NCBI GenBank assembly: GCA_963575645.1
Contig: OY754464.1
Coordinates: forward strand, 81,628,948-81,692,947
DNA from: Xanthostigma xanthostigma
Lineage: Eukaryota; Arthropoda; Insecta; Raphidioptera; Raphidiidae
Length of the DNA: 64,000 nucleotides
Direction of reading: 5' to 3'
Position 1 is the stretch's first letter. Each line of letters starts with the position of its first letter. Positions 10,301 to 21,242 of the stretch are shown here, in pieces. The notes under the pieces are model-generated. The model saw only the letters and a program-made list of their open reading frames with translations. It searched no databases and was not told the DNA's origin. Both the position numbers and the translations under genes were made by a program.

Positions 10301-13140
10301 TATGGCTGAGTATGACTTTGGTGAAACTGAAGAAATAATTCAAACAGCTGAAAATATCTGTGGGCCTTATGTCTGGGGTATTTATGACATTTTGGTGTTA
10401 CCACCGTCGTTTGCTTATGGCGGCATGGAAAATCCTTGTTTAACTTTTGTTACTCCTACAATATTGGTAAGACTGCTTTACTGAACAATATTGCTTAATA
10501 AAAAAAACACTCTGGGAGTGCCGGCGGAAGTGAAAACTTGAATATTAACGTCTTACGAATTTTCGATCAAAATGGTTTGTATCATAGATTGCATTTTTAT
10601 GTACGATATTTCAACGCTAGATGTCTAACGTTGTATAAATAAAAGTTTTCGTCTTGCGCATTTTCGATCAGGACACGTGACTCTGACGATCTGACGCGAG
10701 TTTAACATTTTTTACCCATTACAAAAAAAGTGTACAACGCCGCTAAAGAAGTTTTCACTTCAAAAACATTACCGTGTCGGAGAAGAGAGACTGTATAGAA
10801 GTTCTATCTTTGTTATATTTGGCGATCACCTCAAAGCACAATTTCCACCCTCTATTATCAGATGGCGATGCGGCGCACTCAAGCTTTGGAACCGCAACGC
10901 CAGGTGGCAATAATTAATAATTTCAGCTTCACACCTTAATCATTTAATTTTTCATAATTTTTTATTAACTTAAAATAAAAATCAACAGAAATTGATGAAT
11001 TTCTTATATTTCTTTTCTGAAGATGAGAGATAGAATTAATATACGTCCCCCACCTCTGTACACCGACACTAAACTTAGATCGTTCTGTCATCTAACAGAA
11101 ACAAGACGAACTAAAATTTCCGGCCACACTGTTCCATTGGAAATAAACTTCTATACAGTATCTCTTCTCTGATGGTGTTCATATTTTTAGACAGGCGATA
11201 GATCACTGGCTAGTGTCGTAGCTCACGAAGTCTCGCATAGTTGGACTGGAAATTTGGTTACAAATGCGAATTTTGAACATTTTTGGTTAAATGAAGGATT
11301 CACTACGTTTACTGAGAGGAAAATTTTGGGCCATTTTGAAGGAGCAAAGATGCAAGACTTTGATGCTATTAGAGGCATTGTGGAGCTGCAAGATACGGTA
11401 AGTTTATAAAATGTAATTATCATGTCTAGAAAAATTTCAGACAATGCACCTTTTTATTTTAATGTAAAAACTCAGTGTCTGTCAGTTGTATTTTTTTTCT
11501 ATAACTTGTTATGGGCTATGTGCAAGGAGGCGGAGTTACAAATTTTTCGATGCGAGCGCTTGTGGTGAGCACTAGGGGAAACTTCAAACTCAAATTTTCC
11601 ATATCTCAGTGAGCAATGTTTATTAAAAGTAAAAATAGTTATAATTTTATGAAGTTTTTTAAATACAAAGAAAACATGGGCAAAACTAAGCGATCTGGAA
11701 ATGCTTGTTGTATTCCGGGCTGTTGCGCTGATGGCGATTTAAGTAAAATAAAGACCATTGGTCGATAATTTTATTTATTGTAAAATAAAAACCACTGGCG
11801 CCATAATTTGACGTAACGCTGTCAATATAAACAAATTAATTATTTATATAAGGTTCGTTCCAAGCAGCCGTGAACGGTAATAAAACCGTACACAGTCTTG
11901 TCACTGCGCAAGACTAACTTGCGCACTAGCTCAAAAATCGATACTGCGCAAGACAGTCTTGCGCAGTAACAAGACTGTGTACGGTTTTATTACCGTTCGC
12001 GCCTGCTTGGAACGAACTTATATTGTACGTCATAGTTAATAAATATATAATTCTCTCGTACCTTTTATGTTATGCTATTTATATAATGGTAATTTTATTG
12101 TATATATAAATTTCCTTATTACATTTTTTTGACACATCATGGCCAGCTAAAGTTTTTGACTTATCACCATAGAAACATGTCGCGATTTCCATAAAAAGCG
12201 AGTTCAATAATTCTCTATTATCCACTAGCTGCGCTAGTTGCCTTCGTGCACACAGCCTATAAGAAATGACATTTGTTAAAAAGTGCACTATCAAAAATTT
12301 TGAAAATGAAGTGAAACGAAGGTATGTGCAGAAGACATCATCATTTGGATATTTTGTTTTTAGTTACATAAAATGGGCGAAACAAATCCTCTCACCAAAC
12401 TAGTGGTGGATTTAACTGGCATACATCCGGACGATGCGTTTAGCAAAGTACCGTATGAAAAGGGACAATTGTTTTTAAGATATATAGAACAACTTGTCGG
12501 CGGACCTCAAGTATTTGAGCAATTTTTTAAAAGATATCTTGACAAATTCAAATATCAGTCAGTTGTAACCAGTGATTTTAAAGACTTTTTTGTCAATTAT
12601 TTTAAAGATAACGAAGCAATAACTGCGATTAATTGGGACGCTTGGTTGAATGAGCCCGGCTTTCCTCCGGTTTTACCAAAATTGGACGACACATTAACTA
12701 AAGCATGCGATGCTCTTAAGACTCGTTGGCTAGAATGGGATACGGCTACGCCCAGTCCATTTTGTAAAGTTGATATCGATGATTTTTCGGTTGGACAAAT
12801 TTGCCAATTGCTTAATGAGTTACTGGAAGGAAGTCCTTTATCGATAGATAAAGTGAAAGCAATGGAAAGTGCTTACGAATTTAGTGCCGTGCGGAATAGT
12901 GAAATTAAATGTCGTTGGCTACGTTTGTGTATAAAATCACACTGGTCCGATAAAATTGAACCGACACTTAAATTTGTCACCGATGTTGGTAGAATGAAGT
13001 ATGTCAACGATTTGTATCGAGAACTTTACGATTGGGAATTTTCGAGGCAGAAAGCTATCGATAATTATTTAGCGAACAAAGAGAAATTAATGAAATGTGC
13101 GAGTAAAGCAGTTGCTAAAATTTTACATATTGCGAAATGA
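7346..13140 (+). CDS. Leukotriene A4 hydrolase / aminopeptidase (M1 zinc family)
   Basis: Bifunctional zinc aminopeptidase/epoxide hydrolase of family M1, cytosolic. Eight coding exons: 7,346-7,394, 7,714-7,829, 8,054-8,190, 9,123-9,234, 9,881-9,949, 10,098-10,466, 11,191-11,397 and 12,364-13,140. Together they give 611 aa, the same length as the human enzyme, with all GT-AG joins in frame. The substrate motif GGMEN is in exon 6. The zinc site HEVSH (His296, Glu297, His300) plus Glu319 (WLNEGFT) is in exon 7. The catalytic Tyr of VPYEKG (about 384) is in exon 8, as are the RMK residues of the carboxylate site. The human Tyr378 position is Phe here (DDAFSKVPY). The C-terminal helical domain is complete. 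Introns hold a mariner derivative (intron 4), a MITE (intron 6) and a THAP-bearing repeat with a nested foldback (intron 7). Confidence 0.96.
9269..9841 (+). mobile_element. Internally deleted mariner-like element, copy 1 (573 bp)
   Basis: Ends CAGTATGTAAACACGTAAGG are inverted over about 50 bp, through GTGCACATAGGGAAATTA, and are flanked by TA. A short transposase remnant remains: [13 protein letters not shown] at about 9,560-9,605 matches the block of mariner-family transposases that normally continues WIGRRG before the last acidic residue. Copy 2 is at 34,797-35,370 and is about 95% alike by eye. It lies in LTA4H intron 4 and cannot be autonomous. Confidence 0.85.
10779..11171. mobile_element. 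MITE in LTA4H intron 6
   Basis: Inverted ends around ACTGTATAGAAGTT, with outer GAGAAGAGA sequence, about 390 bp apart. The interior is non-coding. The ends suggest a Tc1/mariner type, but no target duplication is clear. Confidence 0.5.
11512..12265 (+). mobile_element. THAP-bearing non-autonomous repeat (P-like?), copy 1, with nested FB1
   Basis: Homologous, inverted, to 63,353-63,893. Near the left end an ATG ORF reads [16 protein letters not shown] before decaying, which looks like the start of a THAP zinc finger (C-x2/4-C). P-element transposases begin with THAP domains, so a deleted P-like transposon is the best guess. Imperfect inverted ends (GGCTATGTGCAAGGAGG against GGCTGTGTGCACGAAGG) are visible. 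Foldback FB1 (11,853-12,017) sits inside it. It fills LTA4H intron 7. Confidence 0.55.
11853..12017. mobile_element. Foldback element FB1, copy 2 (165 bp)
   Basis: Same length and arms as the copy at 3,494-3,658. The uninterrupted sister repeat near 63,600 lacks it, which shows it is a later insertion at a TTATA-type site. Confidence 0.85.
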
Positions 13141-13278
13141 TTAATTCATTAATAATTAATTATTATTTTTACACAATTATTTAATATTCGTGTTAATAGA
13201 AAAATTGTTTTTATTATTAATTTTATATTTTAATGAGCAGGTATTCGTAAATCAAAATTGTATAGCACTATTGGACTA

Positions 13279-13965
13279 AGAGCTGGCTACGGAGAAAATG
13301 GGTGACTCGGTGCAGAGCTGAAAATTTGCAGAATAATAGGAGATAGTATAAGTAAGTAGGGAAAAAATTGCCAGAAGGCTAGGCGGAAGATAAAGAGCCG
13401 CCAGAAGGCGCTAATGTTGCGAAAAATCAGTGCACTTCTGGCAATTTCTATACTTATTCTGTAATTCAAAACTAGATTATAGTATATTATACATTATATA
13501 GTTATAAGGGCATGCTGAAAATTCAAACATGATATAATAATTACATTCGACAAATATTCAAAATTATTAATGTCATTTTGATAGAAATAAAATTAATCGT
13601 CATATATTTATTGTTATAACAACGTAATTTTATTAATTTATTTAATTTTATTTTTATCAAAATGTCATTAATAATTTTGAATATTTGTCGAATGTAATTA
13701 TTATATCATGTTTGAATTTTCAGTATGCCCTTATAACTATATAATGTATAATATATATAATATATAATCTAGTTTTGAATTACAGAATAAGTATAGAAAT
13801 TGCCAGAAGTGCACTGATTTTTCGCAAAATTAGCGCCTTCTGGCGGCTCTTTATCTTCCGCCTAGCCTTCTGGCAATTTTTTCCCTACTTACTTGTACTA
13901 TCTCCTATTATTCTGCAAATTTTCAGCTCTGCACCGAGTCACCCATTTTCTCCGTAGTCAGCTCT
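13279..13965. repeat. 687-bp foldback element
   Basis: Two arms of about 310-320 bp are inverted copies, starting AGAGCTGGCTACGGAG and ending CTCCGTAGTCAGCTCT. A central AT-rich spacer lies near 13,600-13,640. The arms differ by a few substitutions and small AT indels. It lies 140 bp after the LTA4H stop, so it may be in or just past its 3' UTR. The mirrored short ORFs in the arms are by-products of the symmetry. Confidence 0.88.
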
Positions 13966-14045
13966 CCGTCTATATACTCACCTATCTGTCGGATTACCGC
14001 GGGTCAACTGTGCTATTAATTTCCCAGCGATGACATAAAAAAAAA

Positions 14046-14473
14046 CGGACTGAGCGGGGTAGCGTAGCAGTGAGAGCACTAAACTCGCATTCGGGAGGTA
14101 TCGGGTTCGAATCCCGGCGGGGCCAGATGTGACTGGGACTTTTTCCTACTGCCTCTCGCCGAGAAACGGTAATTCGTCTACCGCCCATCTTGTGGAGGTT
14201 TTCCATGGTTTCCCTCAATAATTCCAGATAAATATCGAAATGGTTCCTTATTCAAGGCCATAGCCGATTACTTGTCAAACTCCTATGCTCAAAATTTGCC
14301 TACCTTATCCTAATGTCCTAAATTCCTTCATTTGCCTATTGCTATTAATTGAAGTTGAAAAAATGTAGAAAATAACGGGAAGTGTGATAGATGGAAAATA
14401 GTAATGGTGCGAATGGCGTCTGTTATGACATAAAGTCGAGAAACAGACGTTAAACGAATTACTATTATTATGT
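14046..14473 (+). mobile_element. tRNA-derived SINE
   Basis: The head resembles a tRNA, with box A-like TAGCGTAGCAGTGAGAGC and box B GGTTCGAATCCC ending GGGGCCA. The body contains GAGGTTTTCCATGGTTTCCC and CCTTATTCAAGGCCATAGCC, blocks I know from widespread insect SINEs. The tail is CGTTAAACGAATTACTATTATT. It is probably transcribed by Pol III when intact. It lies between LTA4H and mRpL13. Confidence 0.8.
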
Positions 14474-14649
14474 AAAACCGTATGCCCAAAATGTTCATCG
14501 CGCGGAATGTTTTTCAGTGAAATTTTTAATATGGGAACTTACGAAGCAATGTTAGAAAATAATATTCTTTGTAATGACAAAAATAAAATAATACTTTTAA
14601 ATAATTGTTTATTTGTTTTCTAAATATTACATACTACAAATAATGAAAT

Positions 14650-16089
14650 TTAACGTAGAATATACTTTTTGGGCCAGTTCATAATTTTGGGGAATTTATC
14701 GATTTCTTCTTGTGAATATTCATCTAATCTTTTTGGAACTGGCCGTAGCTGTTTAATCTGGTTTGTGACGTTTTCGAGAAGTTCGCGTGGCACATTTTCA
14801 TCTTTGAACACATGCAATCGTTCCATTGTGTAACGACGTTGAAGATTGCCACGCATGCTGCGATAAACGGCCTTTTTAATTACCTAAATTTAAAAGAAAA
14901 AAAAATTGGTTGTCTGTAAAGTCGGTTTACGGACGATAGTTTTACGTGATAACGTATTCCGTAATACATAACCTAAATTTATATAATAATTCGAATCTAT
15001 GATATTGCATCTTTTGCTTCAAATTTAGGTTAATTTTATTTATTAAAATTACTTACCACCTATAATATAATTGTTTTTTTAACTTTCTTTCTTTCGTATT
15101 TATTTTAAGTCTCAAAGATTAATTGTCATAATATTTTGAAAACAATTGTTTCACTGTTTATATAAAATTCCAAAACCTACTTACAATATTTAAGTATTTT
15201 CATACGTCAAAAAATTGATTTTTATAATGATAAAATTTGTATGAAAACGATTTTTTCGAGAGATGAGACCTAGCTAAAACGATTTTTTGCCCCCCAAAAT
15301 CCCTTTTCAGTAAATTTCATCCAAATCGTTAGGGCCGTTTTCGAGAAAAGCACGCACAGGGTCAGGCGGAACGTTACACTTTTTCGTGCATGCAGCTGGT
15401 GTTTTATCAATTTATAAGATTGGTGATTCATCAATTTATAAGACGTTATCACGTCAAAATCGATTTGTAAACCACTATTTTAATAAAGTATTATTTGGAA
15501 TTTTAAAAATGAATTGAGTATCGAAAAAAATTGTACTAATTTATAGATTGAATCAAAAAACCATACCATAGTGGGGTCTTTATTGTGCAAATCCCAAGCT
15601 AATGTCCATGAAGCGCCACCAGGATACCCAGTATGGTGGAAATAAACCCTTTTTTTCCATTCATCTCCCGGAAGAGCTATTTGTTGACTGTTTATTACTA
15701 TTACATTATCTCCGCAGTCATCTACAAAAAGTGTGTTATTGAATAGTATATTAAAGATTCTTAATATGTTCATTTGATAGTTAATATGCATACTTAAAGG
15801 ATGATAAATAGGCTTGTACAAGCCCATTAAATATTTCTTTAAAATTTGCGCCGAATCGAATGGATTTTGCCAAGCAGCATCATACAAGTGCCATACTCTT
15901 GCAAAAGTTGTCCATTGCTACAAAAAGTACATTTAATATATTCAGTTCTTTATTAAAGAATCGAACTACATTCAATTTCATATATTTAATTTTTGTTGTA
16001 TGATTTATGAGCTGTGCTTTATTTAAACAATTTTCAAACGCCAAATAAATTAAATCATTAACAACCTGTACTCGTTTTGCTGCTGACAT
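14650..16089 (-). CDS. mRpL13: Mitochondrial ribosomal protein L13
   Basis: Large-subunit protein of the mitochondrial ribosome (uL13 family). Four exons on the minus strand: 16,089-16,066, 15,917-15,794, 15,721-15,567 and 14,883-14,650. They give 178 aa, the same as human MRPL13. Landmarks are QQWTTFARVWHLYDA, LYKPIYHPLNDCGDNVIVIN, the KRVYFHHTGYPGG motif typical of L13, RRYTMERLHVFKDE, and the metazoan mitochondrial tail RLDEYSQEEIDKFP. Splice phases are consistent. An AATAAA lies about 40 bp past the stop (14,608-14,613 on the + strand as TTTATT). Intron 3 carries repeat family E (14,905-15,476). The gene starts 544 bp from the spenito ATG in divergent orientation. Confidence 0.96.
14905..15476. 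repeat. Dispersed repeat family E, copy 1 (mRpL13 intron 3)
   Basis: Begins TTGGTTGTCTGTAAAGTCGG and ends with GACGTTATCACGTCAA. Other copies are at about 36,640-37,635 and 46,235-46,900. This copy shares the ends with them but has a different middle. The sub-end motifs ACGTGATAACGT and ACGTTATCACGT are inverted. No ORF is recognised; class unknown. Confidence 0.6.
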
Positions 16090-16632
16090 TGCTTTTTATT
16101 GTTTTCTCTTTTGTGTGTATGATTAGAAATCACTTTAAAAATTATATTTATTAAATCTTAATAGTTTGCTAGGTTAAATTGACATGTTGACGTTATCATA
16201 GAGAAGGAATCCTATTGACATTACTCTACTTTTTCATTTGTCTCTGATTTTATTTCTTGTCTACATTTTGAATTTTTAGAGAGCTCTATGATTTCAACAA
16301 AGTTTGAAGCGGAAGTTTGTGTACCTCCTTGATATTCTAGAATATTTGAAGGGCAACGCCCGAAAAATAATTTAGTATTTATCGGGTGCCCAAAAACTGT
16401 GTTTTAACTTTTAAATATTTCTTAAAATAAAGTATTGATTAATTTAATATGTAATTTAAAATTATAAATATTTTTAAAGTGCATTTAGTGTAAATTTATA
16501 ACTCTTTTGTTTGTAACAGTTGGTATTGATGCGTCAACCCACTGTCAACATTCATCAAACAAAATGCAGCATTTCCTGTTTGACAAATTTCAGTAGCCAT
16601 TTTGTGTCTGTTGTGTTAGTATAGTAGTGCGT
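16090..16632. promoter_or_regulatory. Shared divergent promoter region, mRpL13 / spenito
   Basis: A 543-bp interval between two oppositely directed start codons with no repeat recognised in it. It must hold both promoters and 5' UTRs. I see no canonical TATA box at a convincing position. Confidence 0.5.
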
Positions 16633-18918
16633 ATGATCGGGGCAGATAGGCATAAAATAACTGTGAAAATTCATAATATGAAAAGAAGTAGTGATCGGGA
16701 TACTCCGCCACGAAGCAAAAGGTCAAGATCTAGTATGGGCCGATACGACGATAGTTCTGACGAAAGGATAACTCCGGAGCGCATCCGCCGCAGGGCTCGT
16801 TCACCAAGCCCACGACCGCGGTATATATCGCCGCATCGCGATGAATATTTGCGTCCACGAGAAATAGCTGAGCGTCCGTATTCTTACAAAGTGTTATGTG
16901 TGAGTGCTCTGCATCCAAAGGCAAGTGACGAATTGATTAAAGATACACTCTATAGAGAATATAAAAAATTCGGTGACTTAAGTATAAGAATATCTCACGA
17001 TCTTGACGAAAGGGTGGCTTACGTTTGTTTCCGAAATCCAGAAGACGCCAGAGATGCGAAGCATAGTAAGCCACGTATCATTTTATTTGATAAAGTTGCA
17101 TTGGTAGAGCCCGTGTATGAAACGCGAAGTACAGCTGAAATTTATCGCAGTAGACCTAGATCGATAAGTCCAGAATACGATAGGCATTATTATGCCCGAT
17201 CACCGGGACCAGAGCGTTTGCGTCCCGTCGAGCGATACGAGCGAGGATATGGTCCGCCGCCTGGTATTCCACAGCACCGTGAGTTTCGTCGTGAAGTCTT
17301 GCCTCCACCTCATCACGAGTATATACCGCGCCCACCTTTGCATCACGGGCCTCCTCATATGGCGCCCGGACCGCCGCATCACTACGGACCCCCGCGTCAT
17401 ATGGTACATGGTGGATTTAAACCTCATCCACCTTTTGAGAAAGTGGAGAACAAAAAAGATAAGTTTCCAAACTATTTACATCATATTCAACCGGAAGACG
17501 ATCCACTTGCTACTAGAACGTTATTTGCGGGTAATTTAGAAATAAACATAACCGAAGAAGAATTGCGACGTATATTTGGAAGATACGGGCTTGTTGAAGA
17601 TATTGACATCAAACGACCGCCGCCAGGTACAGGCAATGCTTTCGCCTTTGTACGTTTTCAGACCTTAGACATGGCTCATCATGCTAAAGTCGAACTGTCT
17701 GGTCAATACATCGGAAAATTCCAGTGTAAAATCGGCTACGGAAAAGCAACTCCGACGACTCGCATTTGGGTTGGCGGTCTGGGTCCGTGGACATCGATAC
17801 CTCAGCTGGAACGGGAATTTGATAGATTTGGAGCTATAAAGAAAATAGATTATGTGAAAGGTGATATCCAAGCGTATATTTTGTACGATTCAATCGATGC
17901 AGCGCAAGCAGCCGTTAAAGAAATGAGAGGTTTTCCATTGGGTGGAGCGGAACGCAGATTGCGTGTTGATTTTTCAGACGTAACGCCTCCGGTGGGCTTC
18001 CGCCCTAAAACTACGTATCCACCGCACGACGAAACAACCGGCGAATTCAGATCTCGCGTGGTAGAATATGAACCGTACGAAGGAGGTTGGCCCGAAGGAG
18101 AATTTGCTTACGGTCCACCGCGTGGATTTAGAGGTCGCGGTGGCGGTCCTTGGTCTGAAAGACGCGGTACGGGACGCGGCGTTTACAGGGCTGGATATCC
18201 CGGCGACGGTTACATGCGAGATGAGGAATATCCACCTACGAGACGCGTTCCGACCGACTTAGACTATGAAACGTCCCGCTTGAGACGTTCGGGGTCTCGA
18301 GAGCCTGGAGCCGAAAGATCTCGCTCACGTTCGCCTAGACGGTCACTCGACAGTGATTCGGACGGCGGAAGCAGGCGCGCTGGTCTATTGGCTTCTAGCC
18401 GTACCTTACCGGAAGTTGCTCGCAAGTGTACTACGATCTGGCAAGGAGCGCTGGTGTTAAAAAATTCACTGTTCCCAGCTAAGTTTCATTTAACCGACGG
18501 TGACACCGATATCGTCGAAGGTTTAATGAAAGACGAAGACGGTAAACATCAGTTAAGAATTACGCAGAGACTCAGGTTGGATCAACCTAAATTAGAAGAC
18601 GTGCAGAAACGTATTGCCACGTCGAGCTCGCATGCTATATTTTTGGGTCTCGCCGGCTCGACAGCTTCCGTTACGAACGACGATGCAAGTGTTCAGACAA
18701 GACCGCTCCGCAATCTTGTTTCGTATTTGAAACAGAAAGAAGCAGCCGGCGTAATTTCTTTATTGAACAAGGAAACGGAGGCGACGGGCGTTCTGTACTC
18801 GTTTCCGCCGTGTGCTTTTTCGACGGAACTGTTGAAACGAACGTGTCCAAATCTTTCGGACGAAGGTTTACGTGAAGACCATCTTGTAATTGTAGTTGTA
18901 CGCGGTGGAACAGCCTAA
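16633..18918 (+). CDS. nito: Spenito (RBM15-like spen-family RNA-binding protein)
   Basis: Nuclear RNA-binding protein of the short spen class. In flies and mammals, Nito/RBM15 is a subunit of the m6A writer complex and acts in splicing, sex determination and Wingless signalling. A single uninterrupted exon encodes 761 aa from the ATG at 16,633; an internal ATG at 16,678 (MKRSSDRDT) is an alternative start. An RS/arginine-rich N-terminus is followed by RRM1 (about 83-162, KVLCVSALHPK), RRM2 (about 293-374, RTLFAGNLEINITEEEL), RRM3 (about 376-450, RIWVGGLGPWTSIPQLEREF), an RGG/RS linker (about 485-590) and a C-terminal SPOC domain (about 596-755, with RLRLDQPKLEDV and RPLRNLVSYLKQKEAAGVI). All domains look intact. 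Codon use is more GC-rich than its surroundings. Confidence 0.96.
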   Translation: MIGADRHKITVKIHNMKRSSDRDTPPRSKRSRSSMGRYDDSSDERITPERIRRRARSPSPRPRYISPHRDEYLRPREIAERPYSYKVLCVSALHPKASDELIKDTLYREYKKFGDLSIRISHDLDERVAYVCFRNPEDARDAKHSKPRIILFDKVALVEPVYETRSTAEIYRSRPRSISPEYDRHYYARSPGPERLRPVERYERGYGPPPGIPQHREFRREVLPPPHHEYIPRPPLHHGPPHMAPGPPHHYGPPRHMVHGGFKPHPPFEKVENKKDKFPNYLHHIQPEDDPLATRTLFAGNLEINITEEELRRIFGRYGLVEDIDIKRPPPGTGNAFAFVRFQTLDMAHHAKVELSGQYIGKFQCKIGYGKATPTTRIWVGGLGPWTSIPQLEREFDRFGAIKKIDYVKGDIQAYILYDSIDAAQAAVKEMRGFPLGGAERRLRVDFSDVTPPVGFRPKTTYPPHDETTGEFRSRVVEYEPYEGGWPEGEFAYGPPRGFRGRGGGPWSERRGTGRGVYRAGYPGDGYMRDEEYPPTRRVPTDLDYETSRLRRSGSREPGAERSRSRSPRRSLDSDSDGGSRRAGLLASSRTLPEVARKCTTIWQGALVLKNSLFPAKFHLTDGDTDIVEGLMKDEDGKHQLRITQRLRLDQPKLEDVQKRIATSSSHAIFLGLAGSTASVTNDDASVQTRPLRNLVSYLKQKEAAGVISLLNKETEATGVLYSFPPCAFSTELLKRTCPNLSDEGLREDHLVIVVVRGGTA

Positions 18919-18945
18919 AATTTACAGTGAGAACTCGACATTGAT

Positions 18946-19066
18946 TCAACCATATTTATAGCTTGTTAAAAAATACGGAAGATTAGCACTTGAACATTTT
19001 AAGTTCAAGTATACGTTTTTTTTTGTACAGCTTTTTTTTTTCTTATTCGCTATAAATATGGTTGAT
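18946..19066 (+). promoter_or_regulatory. Stem-loop in spenito 3' UTR
   Basis: A 16-nt perfect inverted pair, CAACCATATTTATAGC and GCTATAAATATGGTTG, starts about 28 bp after the stop. It encloses a second hairpin, CTTGAAC...GTTCAAG, near 18,990-19,010. The position suggests an RNA structure; function is unknown. Confidence 0.5.
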
Positions 19067-19818
19067 CTATCGTTTTTATTGGTAAAAATGAAAGCAGAGT
19101 GTCTATGAATTTATTACTGTTTGTTCATTGCTAAAAAAAATTAGCAGAAATATTCTTGTGAGACAGTAGAAAATTTTATTAATTTTGTGTCTATTGTTGA
19201 AACAAACTATTTCAATGCAGTGACTTTGAGGAGTGCTTGAGTGTAATTGTTTTGAGTTCAGTTTTCACTAAAAAAAAAAAGAAGTTAGTGAAATATGCTA
19301 CCTTTTTACGTTTAAAACGAAAGGATATTTATTGATTTATTTTTTATTCTTTACATGGACTGCAATTAAACAGCATCTTTTTGCGACACAGAAATTATTT
19401 ATATGGGTTAACTTTCTCGTTAGTTTTTTAATTTGATTCACTATTTACAAATTCTTTTTATGGAGCGTCCATAATCTATGATATTTTTTTTATTAATCCC
19501 TGCATAACCTCTCTTTGTTAAGAATTTTACTGAGTAGCTAGCAAGTTATATAAAATTTATATTTGGTATCAGTTGTTTAATTAAAAACAAATGCTAGCTT
19601 TGGCACTGCCCAGGGGGTCATTTGTCAGGAAATCTGTACATTTTTGTTTGGAAATTTTAGGAATTCATCGACCATTTTGCTTTATTGTCTAGGCAAATTC
19701 CATTTTTCTGTGTATGTTAAACAGGAAGTCAGAAAATCTGATATTTTTATCCGTGAAATTATTTTAGTGAGTTTTCATTAAATTATATTTCTGAGTCATG
19801 GATGTCGCTAACTGGTAT
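19067..19818. other. T-rich sequence after spenito, probable 3' UTR
   Basis: No ORF or repeat is recognised. Poly-T and poly-A runs are frequent. It may be a long spenito 3' UTR or intergenic DNA. Confidence 0.4.
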
Positions 19819-19826
19819 AAGATAAC

Positions 19827-20307
19827 TAGTGATGTGCTGGATATCCGTATCCGTATTCGCGGATATCCGAGGGAGAAGAAAGATCCGTATCCGTTAGTTT
19901 TTGGCGGATCTTTTACCTTATTAATTTTCAATTCATAGATGAAATTTTATATAATATATAGGTGATTAGGTAATAATGAAAACCTGTTAAATTCCATTCA
20001 GATTATTTTTTATTTTTTTAAATCGTATTTGGCACCTTTATATTGCAAACATTTATCGTAGTGAGTATCATTCTAATAGTACATAACTCAAAGGTACTAA
20101 ATCAACTATCTTTATAATGAGATATTGCACATCGATCTTTGGAAAGAGACAATCTTTTATGAGAGTTAACTCTTAAAGAGGTCACTTTTTCCCATAACAG
20201 ATAGTCTCTTTCCAAAGGTCGATGTGCAATATTTACCGCCGCGTACTCTAATAAAGTTAAGATCCGTATCCGCGGATATACATTTTTAACGATCCGGCAC
20301 ATCACTA
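19827..20307. mobile_element. hAT-type MITE, 481 bp
   Basis: Ends TAGTGATGTGC and GCACATCACTA with a perfect 8-bp duplication AAGATAAC at 19,819-19,826 and 20,308-20,315. Internal GATCCGTATCCG repeats lie at both sides, and a second inverted pair (GATATTGCACATCGATC...) spans 20,112-20,235. Non-coding. Confidence 0.9.
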
Positions 20308-20910
20308 AAGATAACGCCCACAGGTAGATAAGTAAAAACATTGACGCGAATCCCTTTTGAATCGTGAAAAAAGGCGCGGTTTAATTGCACCCTTATGTAA
20401 ATTGTATTTGCATCAGATTTGATATTTTACAAGGTAGCATTTGTTCATTTAAAATAAATTGTGATCATGGTAAAATAATTAACTCAATGCGAGTGAATGC
20501 ACTGTGCTAACAAGTGTTTTGTCGTCATGATTATAATATATTTACAATTTGTTTTGTGAAGTGCACTTGAAAAAAAAATTTTTAATTAAATTTGTATTTA
20601 ATGCACTCAGAAGTCAACATCAGTTAAAATTTTGTGACAATTACAGTGAACGTTATTATTAGCTGATGATATATTTTGATTTTTACAATTGTAAACAGTT
20701 CTTCTCACATCAGCTTTTCTGCGTAAAACAAATGAGTGGTTGCATTAAAAAAAAAAACGAAAATACTCGATAATTGCCGAAATCTGATCTGAGAGTTGGC
20801 GTTAGTTCTAATTAAATTAATATTTATTTTATAATTAAAAATATGAAATAGTCCTAGTCAGACACCGAATATTTAAACATGACGTACGTCTTTATTGACA
20901 CTTGTATATA

Positions 20911-21242
20911 CAGTAGAACATCTGTAAGTCGAATTTTTCAAGGGAGACGTGAAAAAATCGAGTTATAGAGTCTTATGAAGGATTACGACTTAGGCGGATT
21001 TTGTAAGGAAATATCCAACTTGTAGAGGCTAAGATTCATTAATTTTGAGTATGTTCGAAATACAGAGGTCCAATTTGTTTTTTTCGAATTGTGGAGGGAA
21101 AATACGTACCGAAATGGCTTGTAGAGACTCACTGATTATTTCGACCTATAGAGGTTTCAGATTCCGAGTAATGGAGGGAAACATTTTTTCGAGTTTTGGA
21201 GATTTTCGACTTATCGAGGTTCGCCTCAAAGAGGTTCTACTG
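20911..21242. mobile_element. pogo/Tigger-like MITE, 332 bp
   Basis: Ends CAGTAGAACATCT and the inverted AGAGGTTCTACTG are flanked by TA on both sides. The interior repeats TAGAGG and CGAGTT(A/T)T motifs several times in the style of Tigger sub-terminal repeats. Short ORFs overlapping it are not real genes. Confidence 0.82.

Noticed and set aside
13287-13957. Mirrored 60-codon ORFs on both arms (MNYRISIEIARSALIF...)
   Set aside because: They are the same sequence read on the two arms of the 687-bp foldback, with no family resemblance.
17192-17539. 115-codon ORF in another frame of spenito
   Set aside because: Shadow of the RRM-encoding exon; composition follows the spenito frame.
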